This document shows, piece by piece, positions 32,194 to 39,534 of a stretch of DNA of 40,226 nt. The notes under the pieces are model-generated. The model saw only the letters and a list, made by a program, of their open reading frames with translations. It did no database searches and was not told the origin of the DNA. This DNA comes from a virus. Location of the stretch: positions 1-40,226 of the IMG/VR virus record IMGVR_UViG_3300037260_000016; one strand, given 5' to 3'. Both the position numbers and the translations under genes were made by a program. Within the stretch, counting starts at the first letter, position 1, and each line of letters starts with the position of its first letter.

Positions 32194-33965
32194 AAAAACC
32201 AACACTTACGATCGGGATGGCACACCACGACGATTTCAGTGGGGTCTACTTCTCCGTACAGGCACTACGCCTGTATCACGCGGAGGTTATGCCCCAAATT
32301 GAAATCGTCGTGGTGGACAGCTCTCCCGAATCAGCTGACGGAAAAGCAGTCCGCGTTTTTCTGGAGGAGTGGGTCAAAGGTGATGTGGCGGGGGTGAAAT
32401 ACATCCCGATGCTGGAGCCGAAAGGGACGGCTCCTCCGCGCAACAGGGTATTCCAAGAAGCCTCGGGTGAGTATGTGTTGTGCATGGATTGCCATGTGCT
32501 CATCCCGCCCTTTCGCATCGATCAACTGTTGGAGTATTATCGAGCCAATCCCCAAGCCCGTGATCTACTCTCCGGCCCCATGATCTACGACGATCTCCGC
32601 AACCGCGCAACCCACTTCGCGGATGAGTGGCGCGGCGAAATGTGGGGAACGTGGAACACCGACCTACGCGGCGATCCCTATTTGCCCGGCTATACGGGGG
32701 AGCCGTTTGAGATCCCCGCACAGGGTTTGGGGCTGTTCACATGCCGCAAAGACGCCTGGTTGGGGTTTAACCCGAACTTCCGGGGATTCGGCGGGGAGGA
32801 GTGGTACATACACGAGAAGTTCCGTCGAGCTGGCCACAAATGTCTGTGCCTGCCCTGGCTGGGGTGGGTGCATCGGTTCGGCCGGCCGGGCGGGGCGAAG
32901 TATCCGCTGACGCGGTTCGACAAAGTCCGGAACTATGTCATTGGGCATCGGGAGTTAGGGTTGCCGCTCGATCGGGTGCATGAGCACTTCGTGAAGTCGG
33001 GACTGATGAAACAGGGGGAGTGGGACGCGATTCTGGCGGGGGGCGAAGCGTTGCCACTGGGAGGTTGTGTTGGGTGTGGTGGGACGTCAGGTCAGCCAGC
33101 GGCGAGTGACCCCTATTTGTCGGCGAAACCAAATACGCTGGAAGAGTGGTACACGCACGCGCTTAAAAACCAGGGGATTGGGAAGCACTTGCCGAAGCTG
33201 CGAGAACTGGCGAGCCAGGCGGATTTTGTGACAGAACTGGGTGGGGATCGTTCCGCGTCAACGGTGGCGTTGGCGGTGAGTGGTAAGGAGGTGTTGGTTG
33301 TCGATCCTCGCGAGTGGCGGGAGGATGTTTGGTTGGCCGAAATGACGAGCCGAAAGGTGCAGTTCGTTCGCAAACGAAGCGAACAATGCGAAGAGGCGTT
33401 CAGCCTCCATTCAGACTCTGGGGAAGGACTTCTATTTATCGACACGGTTCACACGGCGAACCAGGCGTACGCGGAACTGGTGCGCTTTGCACCGTACCAC
33501 TCTCGGATCGTCTTCCACGATACGGCGACCTATGGAGAGACGGGCCAAGACAAAGGACCGGGGCTACTCCCAGCCCTGCGACGATACATGCGCGAGCATC
33601 CGGAATGGTCCGTGATCTACCACACTCAGGAACAGTATGGGCTCACCGTAATCTCACGTAATCCAGCCGACAAAAAGCCCCTTCCCTCGGTCATTACAAT
33701 GGGGTGGAACTACGCCAAATCACTCACAAAACATGCCGCAACTGGGGCGAAGGTGTTGCCGGCGAAACAGGTCGAGGCGAGACTGGCAATCTGTCTGACG
33801 TGTGAGCAGCGAACGGGGAATCGATGTGCCGTGTGCGGGTGTTTCCTCGATGAGGCTCCGCCGCCGATGCAGCCCAAAGCGTTGTGGGCCGAGGCGGAAT
33901 GCCCGCTCGGGAAATGGCCGTTACCGATGGTGGAAGCAAAAGAAGCGAAGGAGGCGAAGAAATAA
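32190..33965 (+). CDS. three-domain enzyme: GT-A glycosyltransferase, methyltransferase-like, zinc ribbon
   Basis: 591 residues. 1-260: family 2-type glycosyltransferase (I-E-I-V-V-V-D-S-S, L-C-M-D-C-H with a DxH metal site at 100-102, G-G-E-E at 201-204, W-V-H-R-F). 315-480: a Rossmann-like domain (E-L-G-G-D-R-S-A-S-T, V-L-V-V-D-P-R, L-L-F-I-D-T-V-H-T, I-V-F-H-D-T) like CmcI-type methyltransferases. 529-575: a zinc ribbon (Cys535, 538, 546, 549, 551, 571). Likely adds a sugar, possibly methylated, to a protein or glycan. It follows the Thr-rich fibre by a 4-bp overlap, so the fibre is a possible target; this is inference. Confidence 0.75.
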   Translation: MKKPTLTIGMAHHDDFSGVYFSVQALRLYHAEVMPQIEIVVVDSSPESADGKAVRVFLEEWVKGDVAGVKYIPMLEPKGTAPPRNRVFQEASGEYVLCMDCHVLIPPFRIDQLLEYYRANPQARDLLSGPMIYDDLRNRATHFADEWRGEMWGTWNTDLRGDPYLPGYTGEPFEIPAQGLGLFTCRKDAWLGFNPNFRGFGGEEWYIHEKFRRAGHKCLCLPWLGWVHRFGRPGGAKYPLTRFDKVRNYVIGHRELGLPLDRVHEHFVKSGLMKQGEWDAILAGGEALPLGGCVGCGGTSGQPAASDPYLSAKPNTLEEWYTHALKNQGIGKHLPKLRELASQADFVTELGGDRSASTVALAVSGKEVLVVDPREWREDVWLAEMTSRKVQFVRKRSEQCEEAFSLHSDSGEGLLFIDTVHTANQAYAELVRFAPYHSRIVFHDTATYGETGQDKGPGLLPALRRYMREHPEWSVIYHTQEQYGLTVISRNPADKKPLPSVITMGWNYAKSLTKHAATGAKVLPAKQVEARLAICLTCEQRTGNRCAVCGCFLDEAPPPMQPKALWAEAECPLGKWPLPMVEAKEAKEAKK

Positions 33966-33967
33966 TC

Positions 33968-34711
33968 ATGTCCCTGCCATTGGCGAGCTGTCTCTGTCCC
34001 ACTTATGGCCGAGCACCAAATCAACTGTGGCTCCTCGGGGAAGCTGTCGAGTGCTTCCTTCGCCAGGATTACCCCGGGCCAAAGGAGTTGATCATCCTGA
34101 ACGACACCCCAGGCCAGTGGTTGGAGTGCGACGTCAAAGAAGTCCGCATCCTCAACGTCCAACAACGCCTCAGTTCGATCGGCGCGAAGCGTAACATGCT
34201 GACGCATGCCGCGCGGGCCGATTCCGTGTGCCTGGTCTGGGACGACGATGATATTTCACTTCCCGGCCGGATTAGCCAGACGGTCGTTAAACTTCTCTAC
34301 GCCAATCCGACCGGGCAAGCTGACTACTTTAACCCCGGCTGTTCGTTCTGGCTCGATCGCGACACGCTCCACAGCGACCACAAACACCAATGCACCCACA
34401 ACGCTTCCGCGTACACGGTCGAGGGGTGGAAGAGCGTGGGGGGGTATCCGGATCTTAGTATGGGCGAGGACCAGGAGATGGATAAGCGGATGAAACTGCT
34501 GTGCAGAACAGCATCGAGCGTTTCGGCGCGAGATCCATCCGAGTGGCAGTACGTGTATCGGTGGGGATGGTCCGATTTCCATATCTCCGCTTGTCCAACT
34601 CCCGAAAGTGCCTATGCCGTTCGAGGAATTCGCCTGCCACAGCAGGGAACCTTCGAGATCACCCCGGGGTACACGGAGCGTACTCGAAAAATTCTCGGGC
34701 ACTTACTCTAA
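33968..34711 (+). CDS. family 2-type glycosyltransferase
   Basis: 247 residues with the GT-A pattern: S-C-L-C-P-T-Y-G-R (7-15), L-I-I-L-N-D-T (41-47), R-N-M-L (75-78), the acidic metal site W-D-D-D-D-I-S (91-97), and a later G-E-D-Q-E-M. It transfers a sugar from a nucleotide donor. Start 33968 avoids overlap with the previous gene; AAGGAGG (33948-33954) lies 13 bases upstream. It is the last gene of the tail block; motif site C follows six bases after its stop. Confidence 0.82.
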   Translation: MSLPLASCLCPTYGRAPNQLWLLGEAVECFLRQDYPGPKELIILNDTPGQWLECDVKEVRILNVQQRLSSIGAKRNMLTHAARADSVCLVWDDDDISLPGRISQTVVKLLYANPTGQADYFNPGCSFWLDRDTLHSDHKHQCTHNASAYTVEGWKSVGGYPDLSMGEDQEMDKRMKLLCRTASSVSARDPSEWQYVYRWGWSDFHISACPTPESAYAVRGIRLPQQGTFEITPGYTERTRKILGHLL

Positions 34712-34716
34712 CCGGA

Positions 34717-34734
34717 CTAGAACCGAGTAACACT
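34717..34734 (+). promoter_or_regulatory. shared motif CTAGAACYRRGTAACACT, site C
   Basis: CTAGAACCGAGTAACACT, same as site B over 23 bases (34713-34735). It lies 62 bases before the first gene of the lysis-like block. All three sites open a late block, which favours a promoter. Confidence 0.65.
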
Positions 34735-34795
34735 TCTCGGTCACAATTCGCGGATGCGAGTTTTGTTCTGCATTTCCCGCAAGGAGTTGTGAATT

Positions 34796-34960
34796 GTGGC
34801 GAACGCATCCCCTTTCAGCAAAAACGGTTTGTCGCCACCCATGAAGCCCCACCGCCAGCGCTGGCGGTGGGAGTGGTGTTGGCAGCGCGTTGTCGCGCTG
34901 ATTGTGTGGGCTGCTCTGTCGCTGTATTGCCTCGCGATGTTGGCAGGGTTTTTTGAGTAG
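34796..34960 (+). CDS. small single-span membrane protein
   Basis: 54 residues, GTG start with AAGGAG (34781-34786) 9 bases upstream. A polar, basic, Trp-rich N-terminus is followed by one hydrophobic helix (R-V-V-A-L-I-V-W-A-A-L-S-L-Y-C-L-A-M-L) and F-F-E at the end. It opens the lysis-like block, so a small holin, antiholin or spanin part is possible. A 24-bp perfect palindrome (34848-34871) lies in its centre. Confidence 0.6.
   Translation: MANASPFSKNGLSPPMKPHRQRWRWEWCWQRVVALIVWAALSLYCLAMLAGFFE
34848..34871 (+). repeat. 24-bp perfect palindrome in a small membrane-protein gene
   Basis: CCCACCGCCAGC directly followed by its reverse complement. It encodes the Trp/Arg-rich part before the membrane helix. 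It is unrelated in sequence to the other palindromes. Confidence 0.85.
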
Positions 34961-34986
34961 TTATGGGGGTGTGAAAGGGGGTACCA

Positions 34987-35295
34987 ATGAGCGACGAGAC
35001 GACAAGAACCATCGCACTGGCCATCGTCGGCGTATGTTCGCTGCTCATCAAGGAATACTTCGACATGCGCCGGGGTCAGATCGCGGCGCAAAAGGCCGAA
35101 GAAGTCAAGCGCGTACTCGCGGTCAACACGATCGCATCGAACGAGAAATTGGAGGTTGTGGCGAACAAAGTGGAGGAAGTCCACAAAGCAACCAACTCAA
35201 TGAAGGACCAATTGGTTGCCACAACCGAGGCCGAAGCTTTGGCGAGAGGAGTCCTGAAAGAGAAGACGAGAGCAGACGAGGAAAGAAAAGTCTGA
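34987..35295 (+). CDS. membrane-anchored coiled-coil protein, spanin-like
   Basis: 102 residues: one N-terminal membrane helix (T-I-A-L-A-I-V-G-V-C-S-L-L-I) and a long charged coiled coil (A-Q-K-A-E-E-V-K-R-V-L; L-E-V-V-A-N-K-V-E-E-V). This plan is typical of inner-membrane spanins, which join the two membranes at lysis, and of other phage membrane proteins. GGGGGTACC upstream is a weak binding site. The assignment is by form and place. Confidence 0.55.
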   Translation: MSDETTRTIALAIVGVCSLLIKEYFDMRRGQIAAQKAEEVKRVLAVNTIASNEKLEVVANKVEEVHKATNSMKDQLVATTEAEALARGVLKEKTRADEERKV

Positions 35296-35320
35296 AGTAA
35301 GCGAAAAGTAAGGGGGCAGT

Positions 35321-35710
35321 GTGGAACCGTTACCCCCCATTAACGTGGGGCTCTTGATCGCTTCTCTCAGTGGCTCGATGGTCTACTGTTTCGTTCGCCC
35401 AGACCGAGAAAATGCGTGGCGATCATTGGGGGCTATCGCGTCTGGTGCCGCGGTGGGATTCTGGCTGGCAGGACCGACGTGCGATTACTTGCACTGGGAT
35501 TCCCAGCGAACGCTTTACGCTGTGGGATTTGGAGAGGGATTACTCGGCATTACGCTGGCGAAAAGCGTGCTGTTCGTCGCTGAGAAGAGCGTGACGCAGG
35601 TGTTTTCGGGTGTGGCACAGAAGTGGCTCGGGAAGCCCCCGGAGTTGCCGGGACCACCAGGTCCGCCGGGACCGGTTGGCCCAACTGGCCCCCATGAACC
35701 GCCCAGGTGA
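35321..35710 (+). CDS. holin-like membrane protein with collagen-like tail
   Basis: 129 residues, GTG start after AAGGGGG. Three hydrophobic segments (about 8-25, 32-52 and 66-85; e.g. V-G-L-L-I-A-S-L-S-G-S-M-V and G-L-L-G-I-T-L-A-K-S-V-L-F-V) suit a holin that makes holes in the inner membrane. The C-terminus carries five or six Gly-Pro-Pro-type triplets (G-P-P-G-P-P-G-P-V-G-P-T-G-P), which is unusual for a holin and could form a triple helix. Confidence 0.55.
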   Translation: MEPLPPINVGLLIASLSGSMVYCFVRPDRENAWRSLGAIASGAAVGFWLAGPTCDYLHWDSQRTLYAVGFGEGLLGITLAKSVLFVAEKSVTQVFSGVAQKWLGKPPELPGPPGPPGPVGPTGPHEPPR

Positions 35711-35733
35711 TTTTTCTGATGAAAGGGAGAGTA

Positions 35734-37002
35734 ATGGCAGAGAAAGTAAAGGCGATTTCGACGATCAAAAAGCGCGTGGCCAAACGAGGCCACGACGCCT
35801 TTTTCATCCACCGCGACAGGATGCGGTATGGCCATCCCACCCGGAGTTTCCGACTTCCGTCCGGCTTTAGTGTGCCGGTTACCACCCTGCCGGTGGATTC
35901 AACCGGCAATGCCGCTGTCTCGTGTCCGATGGATGGCAACGACACGCTCGGCGACTGCGGCGAGGCAATGGTGTGCCACGCGGATAACATCCTGACCTTC
36001 GGTCAAGGAAAGACCGGGTTCACGGAGAGTACCTTTGATCTGACGGCGCTCGAGAATCAGTACGAGCAGGTTTCCGGGGGTGACAATGGCCTCGACGAGG
36101 ACATGGTCATCAACCAAATCTGGATGGTCGGCATTGCTGGCAACACCAAAGCCATCATCCTCGACTCGCTCGATTTTGACGTCACCAACATCCCGCTGAC
36201 CCAGTTCATCATCGATCAGTTTTATGTGTTTCAGATGGCGTGGAGTGTTCCGGATGCGTTCCTGGACGGGTTCGACACGGGGACTGTGTGGTCTGGAACG
36301 GGCATTCCCGATCCCAACAATGGCCATTTCGTGACGGTCGGCGACGTTGGCGGACCCAACACGACAGCACCAAATGGGACCAACGTAAACGGGGCGTATC
36401 GGCCGTTCACGTGGGGGGCGTGGTGCTGGATGTTTCCCAGTTATGTCGCGAGCGTGCAGCCGGCCTGCTTTGTCGTGTTCTCCCCACGCCAGTTCAACGC
36501 CCAGGGCTATGACAGCAAGGGCCGACACGTCTCCACTCAAGCCCAAGTATGGGTCGCTTGTGGCGGCGACTCCACGAAGGCAGCTGCAGTCGTCGCGATG
36601 TTCCCGCCGGCTACCAACACGACGACTACTCCAGCGCCCTCGCCAGTGCCGACGACCACGACTCAACCACCCTCTCCTGCTCCGCCCATTCCGCCAACGC
36701 CGTCGCCGGCGAGCAGCGTCATCACGATTGACACCAATGGACTGACGGTATACGTCCCGCCGTCTTGGGCTGTCGTCCAGGGTAGCTTGGTTGGCCCGGC
36801 TCCATCCGCCGTCAACCCGTTGATCTTCATTCAGGTGATCGAAGTCATCGTCACAGATATGGCGGCTGGCAAGTCGATCACGCAGGTGATCGAGGACGTC
36901 GTCGCTCTGTTCACGGCGACAAAAACGCCGATCCCACATGTGGTCGCGACCAGGATCGTCCAGGAGGTGGTGTACAAACTCGAAAGGCTGAGGGTGAAAT
37001 GA
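35734..37002 (+). CDS. papain-like-fold protein with GDC motif
   Basis: 422 residues. N-terminal part has G-N-D-T-L-G-D-C-G-E-A (68-78; Cys75) and G-H-F-V-T-V-G-D (197-204; His198), a Cys/His pair in the order of papain-like enzymes; it resembles a hypothetical family with 'NDxxGDC' I recall in bacteria and phages. A Thr/Pro linker (about 295-330) leads to a C-terminal domain (about 335-422). ATG 35734 with GGGAGA upstream is preferred over GTG 35707. Place in the lysis block suggests a wall or surface hydrolase, but activity is unproven. Confidence 0.55.
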   Translation: MAEKVKAISTIKKRVAKRGHDAFFIHRDRMRYGHPTRSFRLPSGFSVPVTTLPVDSTGNAAVSCPMDGNDTLGDCGEAMVCHADNILTFGQGKTGFTESTFDLTALENQYEQVSGGDNGLDEDMVINQIWMVGIAGNTKAIILDSLDFDVTNIPLTQFIIDQFYVFQMAWSVPDAFLDGFDTGTVWSGTGIPDPNNGHFVTVGDVGGPNTTAPNGTNVNGAYRPFTWGAWCWMFPSYVASVQPACFVVFSPRQFNAQGYDSKGRHVSTQAQVWVACGGDSTKAAAVVAMFPPATNTTTTPAPSPVPTTTTQPPSPAPPIPPTPSPASSVITIDTNGLTVYVPPSWAVVQGSLVGPAPSAVNPLIFIQVIEVIVTDMAAGKSITQVIEDVVALFTATKTPIPHVVATRIVQEVVYKLERLRVK

Positions 37003-37721
37003 GGCACGCGCTAGCGTTTTGTTTACTCTTCCTCTCGGCTGGCCTGGGGCTGGCCGAGCTGAAGATTACGGGACCGAACAAGGTGGAACCAAACCACCTT
37101 GTTCGGTTGTCCGCTGATGGGGCCGCGGCGGATGCCGCGTTGATCTGGGACTGTGACAGAGAGGACCAGATTGACGTTGAGGAAGTAAATGGTAGGTACT
37201 TATTTGCCGGGCCAGCCGGGACGTACAAGATCAAGCTGCGGTCGATCCGGCTGGATGCCGGAAAAACAAAAGTCGAGACGGCGCGGATAACGGTCGTAAT
37301 TGGGGAGCCTGTTCCGCCAGTTCCACCAACGCCTCCGAATCCACCGGTCCCACCAACACCCCCGGCCCCGCCAGCTCCAATTCCGACCGCTGGCTTTCGC
37401 GTCTTGATCATCTACAAGGAAAGCGACGTGGGGAAACTCACTCCGGGCCAAATGGCGGCGATCTACGGGAAGGACACTCGTGATTACCTCAATTCTAAGT
37501 GTGCGGTCGGCCCTGACTCGAAAACGAAGGAGTGGAGGATTTACGACGCGGGAGTAGATGTCTCGGGGGAATCGGAGGTGTGGAGGGGGGCCATGAAGTT
37601 GGAGAGAAAAACACTTCCGTGGATCGTGGTGTCTGATGGAAAGGCGGGGTTTTCAGGTCCGCTCCCGGACAAGATCGAGGACACAAAAGCCCTGCTCTCG
37701 AAGTACGGGGAGGGAAAATAA
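36999..37721 (+). CDS. secreted protein: beta domain, Pro linker, thioredoxin-like domain
   Basis: 240 residues. A signal peptide (A-L-A-F-C-L-L-F-L-S-A-G-L-G-L-A, cut near 19), an Ig-like domain (20-102), a Pro-rich linker (104-128), and a C-terminal domain with G-F-R-V-L-I-I-Y-K-E-S-D-V and L-P-W-I-V-V-S-D-G, a thioredoxin-like form I recall in planctomycete proteins. A redox CxxC is absent. It overlaps the neighbours by 4 and 1 bases. A 13-bp perfect inverted repeat (37074-37106) lies near its start. Confidence 0.7.
   Translation: MRHALAFCLLFLSAGLGLAELKITGPNKVEPNHLVRLSADGAAADAALIWDCDREDQIDVEEVNGRYLFAGPAGTYKIKLRSIRLDAGKTKVETARITVVIGEPVPPVPPTPPNPPVPPTPPAPPAPIPTAGFRVLIIYKESDVGKLTPGQMAAIYGKDTRDYLNSKCAVGPDSKTKEWRIYDAGVDVSGESEVWRGAMKLERKTLPWIVVSDGKAGFSGPLPDKIEDTKALLSKYGEGK
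37074..37106 (+). repeat. 13-bp perfect inverted repeat in a secreted-protein gene
   Basis: CCGAACAAGGTGG (37074-37086) and its reverse complement (37094-37106) around a 7-base loop. It encodes the first strand after the signal peptide. Confidence 0.85.
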
Positions 37722-38533
37722 TGGGCCAGATGGTTACGATAACGGATAACAATTACCTCAGTCATTTCCACCCCACCGTTGACGGAGAATTCAAGCGACA
37801 CGGCCTGATGCCGCGCAACTTCAAAACAAAGCCGACCGGTTACTGCGCCTTTGCTCCCAAGTTCGATATCCCGTTGATCCCTGAGAGCGAATGGCAGGGG
37901 AGGCTCGATGCTCAAAAAGCCGCCAGGGCGAGGTTGTCCGACATCCGGGAAACAGGGATGTTTGGCTCTCGAATTCCGTCCCGCGACCAGGATGGGAAGG
38001 GGTATTGCTGGGCTCACAGTTCCACGGGAGCCGCCCTACTTCTGCGCGCTCGCGATAATCAGCCCTACGCGGATCTCAGTGCCTTCGCCGTGGCTTGCAT
38101 GATCAAGGGATTCCGCGACGAGGGGGGTTGCGGGATCGACAGCACGGAGTTCATAGCGACCAAGGGTATTCCCACTGCGGAGTTCTGGCCACAGCAGTCG
38201 ATGCGTCGGGATTGCGACAACCCACAGACGTGGGAAAACGCAGCGCAGAACAAGTTCATTGAGTGGATGGACTTCGGCAATCCCGGATCGGACCAAATGT
38301 GGGCCATGCAAGTCACTTGTGCACTGCTCGCCATCCCCGTAGTGATCGACCTGAACTGGTGGGGGCATAGCGTGTGTCAGATGGACGTCACATCGCTGAA
38401 GCCCCGCAAGATCCTGATTCTGAATTCGTGGGGCGATAGTTGGTCCGAGAATGGAGCTGGCGAACTCGAAGAATCCAGAGCGATAGCGGATAGCGCCGTC
38501 GCTCCGCGCGTGATACTGGCGTCCCTCGTCTAG
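37721..38533 (+). CDS. papain-family (C1-like) cysteine protease
   Basis: 270 residues. The C1 order is clear: Gln90 and Cys96 in Q-D-G-K-G-Y-C-W-A-H-S (90-100), His216 in N-W-W-G-H-S-V-C (212-219), Asn235 in I-L-N-S-W-G-D-S-W-S-E-N-G-A-G (233-247). No signal peptide is visible; the first 60 residues may be a propeptide or docking part. Planctomycete envelopes have much protein and little peptidoglycan, so a protease in the lysis block could help release the phage; it might also be in the virion. The start overlaps the previous stop. Confidence 0.85.
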   Translation: MGQMVTITDNNYLSHFHPTVDGEFKRHGLMPRNFKTKPTGYCAFAPKFDIPLIPESEWQGRLDAQKAARARLSDIRETGMFGSRIPSRDQDGKGYCWAHSSTGAALLLRARDNQPYADLSAFAVACMIKGFRDEGGCGIDSTEFIATKGIPTAEFWPQQSMRRDCDNPQTWENAAQNKFIEWMDFGNPGSDQMWAMQVTCALLAIPVVIDLNWWGHSVCQMDVTSLKPRKILILNSWGDSWSENGAGELEESRAIADSAVAPRVILASLV

Positions 38534-38537
38534 GGCC

Positions 38538-38565
38538 GGGCGAAATAAGCATGCTTTTTTCGCCC
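38538..38565 (+). terminator. hairpin with T-run after the protease gene
   Basis: GGGCGAAA (38538-38545) pairs with TTTCGCCC (38558-38565), and AAGC/GCTT inside extends the stem past one T-T mismatch. A T-run is on the 3' arm and an A-run on the 5' arm, as in two-way terminators. It covers the ATG at 38551, which supports GTG 38587 as the next start. A related small hairpin with the same AAGCATGCTT core lies at 39512-39534. Confidence 0.5.
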
Positions 38566-38586
38566 CCACTTGAAGGAGATCTATCC

Positions 38587-39081
38587 GTGTTCACTTTGAT
38601 CCTCGCCTCCCTGACTGTTGGGCTCCCCCCGCAAGCCCCTACGCCGCCCCAGGCCCCGGCTATTACCGTAGGGGTCATCGCCAAGGCGCCTGCTGTCCTG
38701 ACGTGCGATCCGTCCTGTCCGTGTCCCTGTTCGACGGGTGGGGCGTGTGAATGCGTTCGGCCGACAAAGTTCGAGTACACGGGCTGTCCTGGTGGTGTTT
38801 GTAGCGCCCAACCAACGTCGGTGTATTCTCCAGGAGTTACGGTCTATGGTGGAACACCTGTTTACTCGGCTGGTGTCTGCCCTAATGGTAGCTGCGGCGT
38901 TCCTTCTTACGGCAACGGTGGTTATCCTGGAGGCGGTGTTTATCCAGCGCAGGGTTACTACCAGCCGGTCCAACCAGCCCCGACGTATTACTCAGGCGGA
39001 GTGACGAGCGGTGGGGGTTGCTCCGGTGGTAACTGCGGTAGCTCATCACGCGGACTACTCCGCGGTCGGCGTTGTCGGTAA
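38587..39081 (+). CDS. secreted Cys/Gly-rich protein
   Basis: 164 residues, GTG start with GAAGGAGAT just upstream. The N-terminus (F-T-L-I-L-A-S-L-T-V-G-L) is a short signal peptide. Then come a Cys cluster (C-D-P-S-C-P-C-P-C-S, C-E-C) and a Gly/Tyr/Pro-rich half (S-Y-G-N-G-G-Y-P-G-G-G-V-Y), ending C-S-G-G-N-C-G with a basic tail. Such proteins are common in planctomycetes; the role may be at the cell surface. An ATG at 38551 would add 12 residues without a binding site. Confidence 0.6.
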   Translation: MFTLILASLTVGLPPQAPTPPQAPAITVGVIAKAPAVLTCDPSCPCPCSTGGACECVRPTKFEYTGCPGGVCSAQPTSVYSPGVTVYGGTPVYSAGVCPNGSCGVPSYGNGGYPGGGVYPAQGYYQPVQPAPTYYSGGVTSGGGCSGGNCGSSSRGLLRGRRCR

Positions 39082-39083
39082 TA

Positions 39084-39119
39084 TGAAGGCAGGAGGCGCT
39101 ACAACGCCTCCTGCCTTCA
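39084..39119 (+). terminator. 15-bp perfect hairpin ending the late block
   Basis: TGAAGGCAGGAGGCG (39084-39098), loop CTACAA (39099-39104), then the exact reverse complement (39105-39119). It starts two bases after the previous stop. No long T-run follows, but position and strength fit a transcript end. Confidence 0.65.
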
Positions 39120-39135
39120 AGTTCCGCGTGCTCCC

Positions 39136-39519
39136 ATGAGTCGGCGACGTCCTCGACACCCCACCCAATTGCCGGAACTCGGCCAACCTACCGCCGCCAA
39201 ACGTGGTTCCCAGGGGAAAATTGAGGCTATGCGCCAGCGCTGCGCAAGAGGCGAAGCGCTGTTCCACGCTGGCGACGAGCCGACTTTTGAGCGCGTGCCG
39301 CGCGAGAGTGTCGGCGGCGGAAAAGATCCGGCCGTGAGGGAGGCGCTGCGGGCGAGGCCAAAGGGTGTCACGCTGTTGAAACGGAAGGGAAATCGGAAGG
39401 AGAAATGGCGGGCGATCCTGCGCGAAAAGGGAAAGAAGCCGGTGTATATCGGGGTTTTCAGCACGGAGGGGGAGGCGGTTGCGGCGCTCGAGAGGGCGAG
39501 AGAAGAGGGCGGAAGATAA
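39136..39519 (+). CDS. AP2-like DNA-binding protein
   Basis: 127 residues, very basic. The C-terminal ~55 residues (K-W-R-A-I-L-R-E-K-G-K-K-P-V-Y-I-G-V-F-S, then E-A-V-A-A-L-E-R-A) have the strand-strand-strand-helix pattern of AP2-type domains, which bind DNA, often in homing nucleases or phage regulators. N-terminal K-I-E-A-M-R-Q-R-C-A-R-G-E-A-L-F-H resembles a motif in planctomycete small proteins. No nuclease part is visible. It is the last + strand gene and faces the reverse genes across 8 bases. Confidence 0.65.
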   Translation: MSRRRPRHPTQLPELGQPTAAKRGSQGKIEAMRQRCARGEALFHAGDEPTFERVPRESVGGGKDPAVREALRARPKGVTLLKRKGNRKEKWRAILREKGKKPVYIGVFSTEGEAVAALERAREEGGR

Positions 39520-39534
39520 GCATGCTTTTACTTC
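39512..39534. terminator. small hairpin between converging genes
   Basis: GAAG/CTTC outer and AAGC/GCTT inner pairs around AT, covering the stops of both converging genes (39517-39519 and 39528-39530). It shares the AAGCATGCTTTT core with 38547-38558, and may act as a two-way terminator. Confidence 0.4.

Noticed and set aside
34754-34792. 12-residue leader peptide before the small membrane protein
   Set aside because: No ribosome binding site and nothing in it to suggest attenuation control.
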